Positions 1 through 11,028 are shown, counted from the stretch's first letter. The stretch: 64,000 nucleotides of DNA from Hysterangium stoloniferum (GCA_015178975.1 WHVD01000220.1:1-64000), one strand, 5' to 3'. The notes: generated by a model from the sequence alone, not told the origin. Translations and numbers: made by a program.

Positions 1-840
1 GAAAACCTGTTGGACAAAAAATCATCGGACAACAAGAATGCCAACAAGTCTGGTAACCAAAACACCAATATAACTGGCAACTCGACTTCCGATAAGAAGT
101 CCAAAAACAAAGGGTCTAACGACAAAAAAGGCAAGGGCAAACAGTCGAATAAGTCTCAAGACAAAGACAAACCCGACCTAACTGGCAAACTCGGCTCCGA
201 TGGCAAGCTCCTACCACAGGAAAAGCAACGCCGAATGGACAACAACCCTTTGTTTGTTGTGTGCAGATCCCGGACACCGAGTCGCTGCATGCCCAAAAGC
301 CACAAAAGCCCGATCGGCCAATACGGCCACGACCTCACAACCGGCCAAGCCGGCTGCCGAGTCGAAAAAAGATTAAGCAACTCTCTGGATTCCGTGCGGT
401 TGGAGAGTTGCGTTGAATCTCCTCGCACACCGGAAAATTGTCATCTTAACGCATCCGCATTGTATGATCCTAATTCTTTGTTCATAAATCTTACTTCGGA
501 ACCTCTCGGGAGTTTCACTTTTCGAGCTCTCATAGATTCAGGTTCAACCCATTGTTTTATAGATACAAGTTTTTCCAGAAAAAATCAGTTGAAAACCTAT
601 GCAATAGATCCAATTCCGCTCCGACTTTTTGATGGTACCTCAAACTCCGTAATCTCGCAAACCTGCGAACTCCGACTTCGGTTCCCGTGTGGAACCTTTC
701 AGACAGTTACGTTTTTTGTAACACAGTTGGACTCGAGCTGCTCCGTGGTTCTAGGACATAACTGGCTCACCCGCTATAATCCGTTGATTGATTGGGTATT
801 GGCAGTATCCATTTCCGAACCCCGTCGGCACCCGATATGA
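1..840 (+). pseudogene. Element 1 gag end, zinc knuckle and retropepsin
   Basis: The frame 10-840 starts with a Lys/Asn/Ser-rich basic stretch typical of the end of fungal gypsy gag. A CCHC zinc knuckle (CX2CX4HX4C, core CLLCADPGHRVAAC) lies at 251-292, but in the +1 frame. An extra C in the CCC run near 246 opens that shift, and a lost A in the A run near 370 closes it. The retropepsin active site (ALIDSGST) is back in the main frame, with its Asp codon at 535-537. The frame is lost again near 793, where one G is missing, and it ends at 840. The knuckle binds nucleic acid and the protease matures the polyprotein in this family. The frame defects are seen directly; the intact ancestor is inferred by comparison with element 2. 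Confidence 0.8.
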
Positions 841-1516
841 CTGGTCCATTTCCGCCTGTTTTGGCAAATATGGCCCCTACAGCACCTCTGGCCCCCGTGG
901 CAAATCCGAGCTCTCCGCCGCCCGTCTCTCTAATAAACGCCGCAGCTTTTATGAGAGCCATCAAGCTGGACGGCTCCCGAGCATTTACAGTCAATCTTAA
1001 AGTTGACGAAGTCACCGGTCGCTTCACATCCCCGGTGACCGAACCGATCGCTTCACATCCCCGGTGACCGAACCGATCGCAGATTTAGAAGGTGTTCCTA
1101 AAAAATACCATGAATTCGCAGATGTCTTCAGTAAACAAAAAGCCGATCGACTCGCCCCTCACAGGCCTTACGATTTGAAAATTGATATTGAAGATGGTTC
1201 ACATCCGCCCCTAGGCCCGGTTTATCCTCTCTCGCAGTCCGAATTATCGGCTATCCGAGATTTCTTGGATGAACACTTGGCTATAGGTTTTATCCGACCC
1301 TCAAAGTCTCCCTATGGAGCCCCTGTCCTATTCGTTCGGAAAAAAGACGGTTCCCTTCAACTTTGCGTTGACTTTCGAGGACTAAACGCGATTACTCGAA
1401 AAGACAAGTACCCATTACCACTAATCTCCGATTTACTCGACGCCCCTCGGAAGGCCCGAATTTATACAAAGATAGATCTCAAACGCCTATCATTTGGTTC
1501 GGATCGCCGAAGGTGA
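792..1516 (+). pseudogene. Element 1 protease-RT linker and N-terminal reverse transcriptase
   Basis: This stretch continues the polyprotein in two frames. The frame 792-1067 encodes an Ala/Pro-rich linker. A 29 bp direct tandem duplication at 1019-1076 (unit starts CGCTTCACATCC) then pushes translation into the frame used at 1064-1516. That second frame holds the fingers region of reverse transcriptase, with [13 protein letters not shown] and CVDFRGLN, both standard in Ty3/gypsy RT. It ends wrongly after KIDLK because two bases are missing near 1482 compared with element 2, where the text runs on through HTYHLV. The pieces belong to one gene broken at least twice. Nothing suggests a separate host gene. 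Confidence 0.8.
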
Positions 1517-2036
1517 CGAATGGAAAACAGCTTTTCGCACTCGCTATGGTTCCTTTGAATGGTTAGTGATGCCTTTCGGCCTCACCAACGCTCCGTCGGT
1601 CTTTCAACGTTTTATCAACGACGTCTTTTCCGACCTACTTGACGTCTTTGTCATTGTGTACCTAGACGACATCCTCATCTTCTCCGAAGACCCTACACTT
1701 CATGATGAACACGTCCGTGAAGTCCTCCGAAGACTCCGAAAACATGGTCTTTTTGCGAATGGTAAAAAATGTTCTTTTGATGTCGACACGGTTGAATACT
1801 TAGGCTTCATGATGGAACCCGACGGTCTCCGCATGGACGACTCTAAAATTCAAGTCATTCAAGATTGGCCGGAACCCCGAAAGGTTAAAGATATTCAGTC
1901 CTTTTTAGGCTTTGCCAATTTTATCGTCGTTTCATTCACAATTACTCAAAAATTACCGTTCTGCTCACTCGTTTTACTCGCAAAGACACCCCGTGGAATT
2001 TCTCAAAAGAATGCCGATCGGCATTTCAGGAATTGA
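1494..2036 (+). pseudogene. Element 1 reverse transcriptase palm
   Basis: This frame carries the RT palm and thumb, including [13 protein letters not shown] and the catalytic YLDD box (VYLDDILIF), followed by EYLGFM and the connection toward RNase H. The frame is lost after GFANF because a T is missing from a T run near 1919. Restoring phase there leads into the next frame, which starts at 2033. RT copies the element RNA into DNA in the cytoplasmic particle (family knowledge). The catalytic residues are intact here, but the protein cannot be made in one piece. Confidence 0.85.
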
Positions 2037-4087
2037 AAAGTGCCTTTACATCCGCCCCTATTTTGTCGCACTGGAAACCCGACGTTCAACTCATCGTGGA
2101 AACTGATGCTTCGGACTATGCGCTTGCCGCGATATTGTCCATTCTGGACACCGATGGTGAAGTACACCCAGTAGCTTTTCTGTCTCGCACATTTTCGGTG
2201 CCCGAACTCAACTACGACGTTCACGATAAGGAATTACTCGCAATCTTTGAAGCTTTCAAGACATGGCGACATTATTTGGAGGGCTCGGCCCACCCGGTAG
2301 ATGTTATTACAGACCACAAAAATTTAGTTTACTTTTCAACCACAAAACTTCTCACCCGTCGACAAGCTCGATGGTCCAAATACCTCTCCGCTTTCAACAT
2401 GGTAATTCGCTTCCGTCCCGGCCGCCTTGGTGGAAAACCCGACGCTATGACTAGACGATGGGACGTCTATCCTAAAGAGGGGAGTAGCGACTACGCCACA
2501 GTTAACCCGCATAATTTCAAACCTATGTTTTCATCGGAACAACTGTCCACGTCTATCCGAGCCACTTACCTCATTCATCCAGTCTTGCGAAGTGTTATCC
2601 TTATGGATACCGAAAAGTTACATCAAGACATACTATCGGCAATTCCATTAGACCCAGTCACCAAAGCACACCTCGATAACCCGTCCGACCCCGATCAACC
2701 CCGATGGTCATTAGACTCACAAGGTTTCATTCGACTTGACAATCGCATTTATGTACCGGATTCCGACACCCTTCGGCTGCGAATCCTACAACATAAGCAC
2801 GACCACCCAATCTCAGGACATTTCGGCCTCAATAAGACCCTCTCACTCATTAGAAGAGAATATACATGGCCCGGCATCCGAGATTTTGTTAAGCACTATT
2901 GTAAATCCTGTACTACGTGTTTACGCTCTAAATCACAGCGACACAAACCATATGGCCTACTCAAACAATTACCGATACCGGAAAAACCCTGGAACTCGAT
3001 TTCTATGGATTTTATCGAGCACCTGCCGGCATCCGAAGGTCACACAGCAATCCTAGTTGTTGTGGATCGGCTCTCAAAGCAAAGTATTTTCATTCCAACA
3101 TATGACACGATAACATCTGTACAGTTAGCTGAATTATTCGTTACCCATGTATTTTCCAAGCATGTCGTTCCATCGCATGTCACATCCGATCGCGGCTCCG
3201 AGTTTGTCTCTCACTTCTTTAGGTCACTCGGAAAAGCACTAGACATGAAGTTACACTTCACTTCGGGCTATCACCCGGAAGGCGATGGACAAACCGAACG
3301 CATGAATCAAACCTTGGAGCAATACATCCGTGTCTATTGCAACTATCAACAAGACAATTGGAAATCACTACTACCGCTGGCCGAATTCGCATACAACAAC
3401 GCACCAAATGCCACTACTGGCATTTCGCCTTTCTTCGCAAATAAAGGCTACAACCCCAACATCGCAATCCACCCGGAACGCGATCTCGCATCCGCCCGTG
3501 CTCAAGACTTTGTTACAAACCTTGACGAGCTACATCAAGAACTTCGTAAAACTATCGCAATGGCTCAAGAACGATACCAACGGTCTGCGGATAAAAACCG
3601 ACTTCCACCTCCTGATTTCAAGATTGGAGACCGAGTATTCGTTAAAGCCGAGTTTTTCCGAACTACTAGACCTTCTAAGAAGCTCTCTGAAAAATATTTA
3701 GGTCCTTTTGAAGTTATAGCACAAGCCGGCACGCTTTCATGGACGCTTCGGCTCCCCGACAACATGCGTGCAGTACACCCGGTATTTCATGTATCCATGT
3801 TAGAACCTTGTGTTGCTAACAGTATACCCGATTGCATACAACCACCACCCCCACCCGTGATCATCGACGGGGAACCCGAATTTGAAATATCGGAAATCCT
3901 AGACTCCAAGATCGACAATCGCAGGCGATCGTGCAAGTTACTTTATTTGGTCAAATGGACTGGCTATGAAGGTACAGATGAAGAAACTTCCTGGATTCTA
4001 GCCACCGAACTTGGCAATGCATCGGAAATTGTTTTAGCTTTCCATCAAATGTATCCGAACAAGCCCGGTCCTTTAGACTCTCTTTAG
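2033..4087 (+). CDS. Element 1 RNase H, integrase and chromodomain reading frame
   Basis: This is the longest open stretch of element 1 (684 aa). It begins with RNase H (ETDASDYAL, then TDHKNL). The integrase zinc-binding HHCC region follows ([10 protein letters not shown] to CKSCTTC). The integrase core has the first Asp in SMDFIEHLP, the second in TSDRGSEF, and the Glu in [13 protein letters not shown]-type segment (EKYLGPFEV) follows, and a C-terminal chromodomain lies at about 619-668 ([22 protein letters not shown]). Chromodomain integrases direct insertion to marked chromatin in chromoviruses (family knowledge). Its ATG is not a natural start: the frame continues the polyprotein after the frameshift near 1919. 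It ends 1.3 kb before the LTR, which leaves room for the antisense gene. Confidence 0.85.
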   Translation: MKSAFTSAPILSHWKPDVQLIVETDASDYALAAILSILDTDGEVHPVAFLSRTFSVPELNYDVHDKELLAIFEAFKTWRHYLEGSAHPVDVITDHKNLVYFSTTKLLTRRQARWSKYLSAFNMVIRFRPGRLGGKPDAMTRRWDVYPKEGSSDYATVNPHNFKPMFSSEQLSTSIRATYLIHPVLRSVILMDTEKLHQDILSAIPLDPVTKAHLDNPSDPDQPRWSLDSQGFIRLDNRIYVPDSDTLRLRILQHKHDHPISGHFGLNKTLSLIRREYTWPGIRDFVKHYCKSCTTCLRSKSQRHKPYGLLKQLPIPEKPWNSISMDFIEHLPASEGHTAILVVVDRLSKQSIFIPTYDTITSVQLAELFVTHVFSKHVVPSHVTSDRGSEFVSHFFRSLGKALDMKLHFTSGYHPEGDGQTERMNQTLEQYIRVYCNYQQDNWKSLLPLAEFAYNNAPNATTGISPFFANKGYNPNIAIHPERDLASARAQDFVTNLDELHQELRKTIAMAQERYQRSADKNRLPPPDFKIGDRVFVKAEFFRTTRPSKKLSEKYLGPFEVIAQAGTLSWTLRLPDNMRAVHPVFHVSMLEPCVANSIPDCIQPPPPPVIIDGEPEFEISEILDSKIDNRRRSCKLLYLVKWTGYEGTDEETSWILATELGNASEIVLAFHQMYPNKPGPLDSL

Positions 4088-4210
4088 TCCTCGCACGGGA
4101 ACCGACGGCCTCCGGTTCTTCAAACATCAAGTCTCACTAGTCGATGCTTTCAATTTTCAATTTTCAATTCACGTTTCAATAAAAAAGGGATAAAATTAAT
4201 TATTATTTTG

Positions 4211-5217
4211 CTAACTACCCAAAGTACCCTCTACTACTTCCCCTTCCTCCTCGGCCTCCGAAGCTCTTGCTTCACCGACGGCAACCGATATTCCCTTCCC
4301 TCCAGTTTCCTCCAAGGCCCTAACCGGCTCAACTTCGTCCGAACTAGGCAGCTCGAGATACTGCTCGAGCTGCCCCCCGACCCACTGTAACATGGCTGTC
4401 TGTTCTCCAATAGCCACCCCCAGCAGTCGCATTTGCTCTTGTAGGAGCCCCTGCTGTCGCAGAGACTCGTTTCGCCACCGAGTGGTCTCCGAGAAGTACA
4501 ACCGCATAAGGCGGTTCTGTTCCTCCATCGCGTCTGTCTGGCGCTCTCCGTAGATCACACCCACGTCGGCCCCCGGGTAGGTACAACCAAGTTTTTGACT
4601 CGCACACTCTTGACATGTGCGGCCCCGACCGTTCGCCCGAGGATGGCAAGCCCGGTTCCGAGCAGTGCAGCGGTTACACCTAGGATCGTTTTCAGGCCCC
4701 GCCTTGGGGACTCCTTTTTGTCTCTATCACTAAAAGTCAGTAACAGCAAAAAAAATATATATATGCATAAATACCTTCGGGCTCGAAGGCCCCGCAGCCT
4801 CATCCTCATCTTCCTCGTCCTCTTCATCGGAGACCGACGGTGATACTGCCTTTCGCTGAGAAGAAAACATTAGTAGAGATTCGCAGTGCGGTATTTCTCC
4901 TAACTTACCTTCCCTTCTCGTTTCTTTCTCGCCTCCTCCTCTCAGGCCCGACCGGCCTCCTGCTGTTTTTTCCTCGCAAGATCAGCCTCCCGACGCTTGC
5001 GCGTAGCTTCCACCTCCGCCCGTCTCTTCTCCTCCGCCTCGGCCACCTCAATCGCTTTCAGCTCCTCCATCTCCTTTCGTTCCTCCTCCTCGCGTGCCTT
5101 TTTCCTCGCCTCGAGTTGGCGACGACGTTCTAGTGCATTCAGCGTCCCACTCGGACCCGACGCGGGAGTTACCGTCAGCCTCACAGGGATGGTCTTCGCC
5201 CCAGTGTTCATTGACAT
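4211..5217 (-). pseudogene. Antisense spliced gene inside element 1: charged coil plus six-Cys zinc-cluster-like protein
   Basis: Three exons read on the strand opposite to pol: 5217-4909, 4855-4775 and 4723-4211, 300 codons in all. Introns are GTAAGT...TTCTCAG and GTATTT...TGATAG, both phase 0. Exon 1 begins MSMNTGAKT and becomes a Glu/Lys/Arg-rich coil. Exon 2 is acidic. Exon 3 opens with cysteines spaced CX2CX6CX10CX2CX6C (residues about 146-177), then a long helical, Gln-rich part. The spacing suggests metal binding and recalls fungal zinc clusters, but I do not recognise the family. One in-frame TGA (4944-4942, codon 92) interrupts exon 1; a CGA-to-TGA change would explain it. All other joins keep phase, so the gene was intact until recently. 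A nucleic-acid-binding accessory role is a guess. Confidence 0.6.
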
Positions 5218-5390
5218 TGTGTTTTGGAGGAAAGATTGAAGAGTAAAGCGCCTTGTAACCTCCCATTTCTTATATGCGAAAATTTTACCGGTCACATGAC
5301 GTTCTGACACACAACCCGTAACCGACGTTGTTTTACGTACACGATCTAGATTTTCGGCCTCCTTGGGATTTCGGCCAAATGAGGGGATAC

Positions 5391-6113
5391 TGTTACGACT
5401 GTGTCGTAACCCTTCGCAAACCGACGGCCCCCGATGGAATACCCTCGTTATGTGTCTCCGACAATACAACACCTCGGAAGCCGTCGGACCCCCGACGCTG
5501 ACGTATGCTCTCCGGTCAATCAAACCCGACTACGCCTTTCTGTCTGGTTATGTTTTGATATGTCCCTTTCATCATGTTGATCCGTCTCATCTTATGTTCC
5601 ACATATGTCTAACTATATTTGTAGTCCTCGAACTATTTCCTTTTATCGTAATTTCCATTCTCGGTTATCATCGGCCTCCGAACTAATCATAAACTTCCTG
5701 TTCCTAGTCAAGCTTATTGTTAATGCCGTTTTCCGCCCTCCTCCCCATTAGTACTTTCTAGACGCCTGTTACTTGTATATGAACTCGCTGTAATTGTAGT
5801 TACTGGGCAATCAGAATATCGACTCAGAATACCCTCATACGTCTGTAGCAGTCTCATACTAGGAGAATCTCTCTTCCGCCTTCGCGTGCGCTCGCCCACT
5901 CTCGGCCCCGACCCCTTGGCCCGACACCTGACTTTTCCTTCGGTTCCGATCGGTGTCTTGCCGAAAAGTTCTTCTTAGGATTTAGTCTTCGCCTGTCCGA
6001 AATTTAAGGACAACCTACGGATATTTGCGAGGGCGCAGCATATAAGCTGAAGCCAAGTCCTTCCGATCGGTCCCCATCGGCCACCGACATTAGTCAGTTT
6101 CTAGTTCTTAACA
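5391..6113 (+). repeat. LTR family A, copy 1 (3' LTR of element 1)
   Basis: This 723 bp repeat starts TGTTACGAC and ends TTCTTAACA, giving the TG...CA ends of an LTR. Two more copies with the same ends occur at 9967-10708 (plus) and 12941-13682 (minus). This copy is the most CpG-rich of the three. It sits at the end of element 1, so family A is assigned to that element type. Confidence 0.85.
6035..6060 (+). promoter_or_regulatory. Conserved TATA-containing core of the LTR
   Basis: The text GCAGCATATAAGCTGAAGCC, continuing AAGTCC, recurs almost unchanged in LTR families A, C and D. Other sites: 8777-8802(-), 10629-10654(+), about 11699-11724(-), 12998-13023(-), 17232-17257(-), 18461-18482(-, weaker), about 20112-20135(-), 29038-29063(-), 51575-51600(+) and 52404-52429(-). 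TATAAG inside an LTR would fit a core promoter with the start site just downstream. That role is inferred from position and conservation only. Confidence 0.45.
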
Positions 6114-6134
6114 AATGTAATAATCAGTCAAATT

Positions 6135-6452
6135 ACTCAACAAGAGGTGACTGAGGTTTTAGACTACAAATAACAATGTAAACAAAACTAATAATCAGTA
6201 CTCAATTAAGAGGTGACTATAGTATAAAGGATTAATACCAGAAGCTCAACAAGAGGTGGCAGAGAATCCTGATTGTAGGATTATAGTCAAATTACTCAAC
6301 AAGAGGTGACTGAGAATCCTGATTGGTAGGATTATTGTCAGAAGCTCAACAAGAGGTGACAAAGGAATCCTGAGATAACTTAGGTCAGCAGCTCAACTAG
6401 AGGTGACTAAGTGTTTGTATATATTTATCCAACAGCCCAACTAGGGGTGGAA
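6135..6452 (+). repeat. Seven spaced copies of CTCAACAAGAGGTGAC-like motif
   Basis: The motif (A/G)CTCAACAAGAGGTGAC starts at 6135, 6200, 6244, 6294, 6344, 6391 and 6435, 44 to 65 bp apart. The spacers share GGAATCCTGA-like text in the middle units. The last unit has drifted most. It could be an old tandem repeat or a set of binding sites inside the LTR-like unit. Confidence 0.7.
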
Positions 6453-6853
6453 TAGCTGCTTGCTGCAGTGGCACACTGATGTGGCTGATAAAGTGTAGTA
6501 AGATTGATATATTTTCAAGGCTGGAGCTGAGCTCCTTATATACATTTTGGTCTGAGACATTTAGAAGATTCTAGAAGATTGAATGATGTCATTTAGAATT
6601 TTCTAGAATTTTCTAGAGCATTGTGGAAGGTTCTAACTACTTCTAAGACACTATAGAATATTCTTGGCATAATAGAACTTTCTGGAATCTTATAGAATAT
6701 TCTACAATATTCTATCTATTATTAGTACTTACTATCTACTATTCCATTGGAAGCCACTGGAATATTCCAGGGAATTTCTGGTTTTTGCTGTAGTAGCATA
6801 TATGATGACATAATGCTTTCGCGCCTGTGCGCGTGCATGACACCCTTCGCATC

Positions 6854-7005
6854 TTGTGACTGTCACGTGCTGTGACTGTCGCGCGCCTCTGTGACCGTCA
6901 CGTGCCTCTGTGACCATCCCGTGCCTCTGTGACCATCCCGTGCCTCTGTGACCATCCCGTGCCTCTGTGACCATCCCGCGCCTCTGTGACTGTCGTGCGC
7001 CCTTG
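6854..7005 (+). repeat. 19 bp minisatellite, about eight units
   Basis: The unit TGTGACCATCCCGTGCCTC and close variants repeat head to tail. The inner four units are identical or nearly so. The minus strand reads open as a repetitive peptide, but this is only a result of the array and not a gene. Each unit carries GTGAC, and the array ends in ACAACTGTCACTTGTTGT, which can fold. Confidence 0.85.
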
Positions 7006-7477
7006 TGACAACTGTCACTTGTTGTGATGAGTTTCCCGCGCACCGTATAATAAACACCAGGTGGCCGGCTTTATACTATTATATAATTATTATATTTATT
7101 TTTAGTTAATTATATATATAATAATATTTTATTATAATAATATATAATATATATTTTGCCTTGATAATGCGTGATTCGCATTTTGTCAGCATCGGAGTTT
7201 GAAATGTCATGTGAATATCACATGATCATTCGCGCGTTGTGAATAAGTGCTGAGTCGCCAACATATTAATCAAAAAAGAATAAAAGGTAGAATTTCAATA
7301 ACTTGCTCAATTTACAAGATAAAAATACAAAATAAATTGTACAAATTCAGGATAAATCAAGCAAATATTGTACAATTTTATCGTCACAATATAATTACAT
7401 TTAAATTCTCTTTTTCGCAATTTGTTAGGGGAATTGGTTTTAAAAAATGGAAAAAACCTAAAAATACATAATATCCA

Positions 7478-7744
7478 TGCTACTCTATTATTTGACTCTC
7501 TCGTTACTCTCTTCTACACTCAAGCAGTCATTTGGAATTGTACTTAACAGTCAATTCCCTTTATTCATTTTAGCTCTCTACTCTACTTTAGACAGCTATT
7601 TCATTCAACCGTATTGAACTATGTAAGTAGTCAATACCGGTTCAGACTGTATTAGACTTAGATAGTTAATACATCTTTGTGTCATACCTAAACAGTCGAT
7701 ATTCTTTGTATATAGAATGGTTAGAACTTCCACCACTCTTCACA
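7478..7744 (-). repeat. LTR family B fragment
   Basis: The reverse complement starts TGTGAAGAGTGGTGGAAG at 7744 and matches the first part of the LTRs at 29827, 37475 and 38483. The match stops near 7478. It joins a family C fragment at 7744/7745 at the same point as the junction at 38482/38483. Confidence 0.75.
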
Positions 7745-8190
7745 ATGAGAGGTCATTTGACCATAACAGGAATGGGGTTCTATGCTCTGCTAGAGGGGTT
7801 CCAGGAGTCTGGTTGGAGTCCGATGATGGGCACAGAGAGTCAGATATAAACAGGTTGACATGTGGGTCCCATGGAGTCTGAGGACTGGTGCATGAGACAG
7901 TGTCAGATATAGACAGGTTGACATGCTCTGTTAGAGGGGTTCCAGGAGTCTGGTCAGAGTCTGGTGATGGGCACAGAGAGTTGGGTATAAACAGGTTGAT
8001 ATGTGGGTCCAGCAGAGTCTGACAACTGGTACATGAGACACAGTGTCAGATATAGACAGGTTGATGTGCAGGTCTGGCAGAGTCTGACAACTTGTGCATA
8101 TAGAGTGACGTGTGGGTCCTGGCAGGTACTCTGGTTGTAACTGTACCTTGGGTACAATATAGAGAGTCAAGTGCATGTAGGATGGGGTTC
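7745..8190 (-). repeat. LTR family C fragment with internal duplication
   Basis: The stretch contains GGTCATTTGACCATAACAGG and twice a block with GGGGTTCCAGGAGTCTGGT and CAGATATAAACAGG, as in family C LTRs but partly duplicated. An almost identical copy lies inverted at 38107-38482. It has no coding capacity. Confidence 0.65.
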
Positions 8191-8714
8191 TGTTATATTT
8201 ATTATAAATCTGAGAAAAATACTAAAAATGGGATGTATGCACCCTACAGTGCATAGCTGTGCCTTTGCCTGTACTGTTTTTGTAGCTGCATAATAAAATA
8301 AAATAAAATAAAAATCCTGACTGACTTCAATAAGATGAGAAAATGGTGCTCCCTAGGGTCTGTGACAGAGAGTCCCTGACAGTGTGAGCAATATTGACTT
8401 GTAACAGTGTGACAGTGAGATTGACCTATTAGAATGGTAGTAACTAAATGATATTATAGTCTATTATTCTAGTGATAGAAGTAAGATCAACCTTCAAGGT
8501 GTGATCAATGGGATGAAATACACGAGGATGGAGATTGACCTCAAGGTGTGATTGGACTGACACTAGTCAGACAAATTGATTTAGAGAAACAATTAAGGAT
8601 TACTTATAGAATGAGAGAGAGAGTAGGAGTAGTGTCACTACTATGAGAAAGGAATGGAATAGCTTTGAGAGATGGATTCTGTTGTGCCAAGTCTTATCCT
8701 CAAAAGATGAGTTG
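8191..8714. other. Non-coding, repeat-derived stretch
   Basis: No gene is seen. A short AAAAT microsatellite lies near 8293-8313. Two blocks around TCAAGGTGTGAT (about 8495 and 8541) may be remains of another LTR. Confidence 0.5.
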
Positions 8715-9121
8715 TGTTAAGGGGCATGCATGGAGCTCATCAGAGGGTTTCTGGAGAAACCCATGGGAAAGCCAGTAGGACTTGGCTTCAGCTTATAGGC
8801 TGCACTCTCATGAGGTCATCTTGTCCAATTTCAAACGGGCAGATGGGAATCCTGGGGAGTCTGGGTGGGGTTCGTGTGTTACGTAAGCATTCCCTGCAAT
8901 GAACACTATACCAACTGGGCTAAAAGAGCCACTATGCCAGGCTATCTGACATAGGTTGCAGGCACTATATAACAGTTGACATGTCACACATATTCACCAA
9001 CCCTGCCTTGGATGACCAATCTGTGACAAGGTATGTGACATCGTGGGTTGAGAGGTCATGGGTTGAGAGGTTGGGGAGTCAAGATAGATAAGTCAGGGAT
9101 CGAGTGATAGATGGGTCGGTG

Positions 9122-9756
9122 TGAGGAGTATGCTTTTACCACAGTTTCATTGTGGTAAAACACTCCTTTTATTTTATTTATATTTTACACATTCTATTCA
9201 TATTTATCTATCTTTTATATTCTTTGAATATTCCATCATTTCATTAGTTCGAAGCATTGTGTATACTTGTGGGTGCACTTGGCACCAATTAGAACTCAGA
9301 CACTTTTCAACCCCGACAACCATCACCTGCACACGCAAGTACTGGTTTGGGGTCTTGTCTACAACAAACCTCTACTCTATCTCTCTTCATTGAGTCATAG
9401 TAATTACACTTCGCACTGAAACAGTCGAAGTCCGTTACTACTATTCGACTCAACTTCAAGCTCTTGAACAGCGCAGTAAGAATATCCATCATAACTAACT
9501 TTCTTAGGATATTCTCTCTCCTTCACGCACTATATACTTTCTCTTTTAGCTAGTTCAGCCTTCAGCCCAACTAGCTAAACAATCGAATCGTACCGTAAGG
9601 TCGATCCGTCCTTGTAATTATCTGCCGATCGTACCTTAAGGGTCGATCATAATCTACATCTTAACTACTAGTCGATTGTATTTCGTACTATCGTTAGTCG
9701 ATAACGATCGTACATTGAGTGGTAAACTACTCGACCCTTTACAGTCGGAGTAAGAG
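9122..9756 (-). repeat. Solo-LTR-like insertion of about 635 bp inside LTR C
   Basis: CGGTGTG is present at both edges (9117 and 9757), which fits a duplicated target. The first 230 bases (TGAGGAGTATGCTTTTACC and on) are the reverse complement of the last part of the LTR at 31695-32098. The other end is unlike it and lacks an obvious CA or TG terminus. It may be a relative of LTR E with a different body. Confidence 0.5.
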
Positions 9757-9966
9757 CGGTGTGTTTCAAAGAGGAATTTAGAGCAGAAAATATACTAAGA
9801 TTACTGAGGGGAATCTAAGCTGATTTTCTGACTGGATTGTATGTACAACATCTGCCAGACTAGATAGATTGTGGAATTAATGTCATAACAAATCCAGTAA
9901 TAATGAAAACTAAACTAGCAAACATAAAACGAGATAAATAAACACCAAACTTGGTGTTTTGAAATG

Positions 9967-10708
9967 TGTTATGACCGTGTTGCAACCTGACGGTCCCCGA
10001 GGTTATCACTGTCTATTGACATTTCAAGTTAGTGTTCAAGCCACCACATTGGAAACTGTCAGGCTCCCAATGCTGATGTATGCTTTCACAGTGATCAAAC
10101 TCTGTTTACACCCCCGTCAAAATATACTCATACTATCTGGTTAAACTCTGATACATCCCTTTTTATTATGATGATTCATTCTACTCTATGTTTCACATAT
10201 GTCTATATATACTTGTAACCCTCAGACTATTTCCTTTTCTCGTAATCCCGCTCTCAGTTATTTCACGGCCTCTGAACTAATTGTAACCTTCCCATTCCTA
10301 GTCAAGCTTATTTGTCAATACTGTTTTCTGCTCTTCTCCTAGTTAGTATTCTCTAGATGCTGAATACTTGTATATGAACCTGCTATAGTTGTAGTTACTA
10401 GGCAATCAGAATATCAACTCAGAATACCCTCATACATCCTTAGAAGTCGTATACTAAGTATTCAGCCCTCCGCCTTTGCATGTGCTTGCCCACTCTCAGT
10501 TCCCGACCCCTTGGCCTGACACTCAACTTATCCTTCAGTCCCAATCAGTAGCTCACCGAGAGGTACTTGTTAGGACTAGTCTTCGCCTGTCCGAAATTTA
10601 AGGACACCCAACAGTTATTTGTAAGGGTGCAGCACATAAGCTGAAGCCAAGTCCTTCCAATTGGTCTCCATTGGCCTACCGACATTAGTCAGTTTTCAGT
10701 TCTTAACA
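9967..10708 (+). repeat. LTR family A, copy 2 (solo)
   Basis: It starts TGTTATGACC and ends TTCTTAACA, 742 bp. Flanks are AAATG and GAATG, a five-base target duplication with one mismatch. Many CpGs of copy 1 read TpG or CpA here. Confidence 0.85.
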
Positions 10709-11028
10709 GAATGGAACAGAGTGGAGTGGAGTCCAAATAGTGACAGGTCATAAAACCATAACGGGAATGGGGTGGGAGCGGAGTCCAAATTGTGACAGGT
10801 CATTTGAGTATAACGGGAATGGGGCTCAGTTAGAGGGCTGATGAGTTTTCAGAGTGGGGTCCAGTGACTGATGCGTGAAGTGATGAAGTCAAATGTGGAC
10901 AAGTCTGACATATGGAGTCCAGTGGGTTTTCCAGTAAACTGACAATTGGTGCATATAGGGTGTGGGTGCATATAAGTTAGTGCCCAGAGTCTGGCAGGAA
11001 TTCCAGTCGTAACAGTACCCTCCCTTTA

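Larger units (their letters stand above)
1..6113 (+). mobile_element. Ty3/gypsy chromodomain retroelement (element 1), 5' part outside window
   Basis: The order is gag end, CCHC knuckle, aspartic protease, reverse transcriptase, RNase H, integrase, GPY/F motif and chromodomain. A 1.3 kb region carrying an antisense gene follows, then the 3' LTR. This is the domain order of Ty3/gypsy chromoviruses (family knowledge). The 5' LTR and start of gag lie left of base 1. The coding part carries at least six frame disruptions, so the copy cannot make a full polyprotein as read. A purine run (GAGGGGATA, about 5381-5389) just before the LTR could be the polypurine tract. Confidence 0.9.
6116..7477 (+). 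repeat. Probable solo LTR or LTR-like unit related in layout to element 3 LTRs
   Basis: It begins TGTAATAATC right after the element 1 LTR, and the element 3 LTR begins TGTAATGTATT. Its parts appear in the same order as in that LTR. A repeat-rich left part comes first, then a CTCCTTATATACATTTTGG-like segment (about 6531-6550), an array rich in GTGAC/GTCAC, and an AT-rich right part. It has no coding capacity. The right end is not defined; it may be cut where an LTR B fragment starts near 7478. Confidence 0.45.
8715..11014 (-). repeat. LTR family C copy carrying two nested insertions
   Basis: It begins TGTTAAGGGGCATGCATGG and ends CCAGTCGTAACA, the ends of family C as written on the plus strand. 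The promoter-like core reads on the minus strand, so the transcribed strand is probably minus. It is split by an insertion at 9122-9756 and by LTR A at 9967-10708; family C text resumes after each. Confidence 0.7.

Noticed and set aside
6135..7005. Regularly spaced repeats that could suggest a CRISPR array
   Set aside because: Repeats and spacers are both related, spacing varies, there are no cas genes, and the DNA is fungal.
6732..7057. Minus-strand open frames with repeated peptide text
   Set aside because: They are two frames of the 19 bp minisatellite and lie in a non-coding LTR-like unit.
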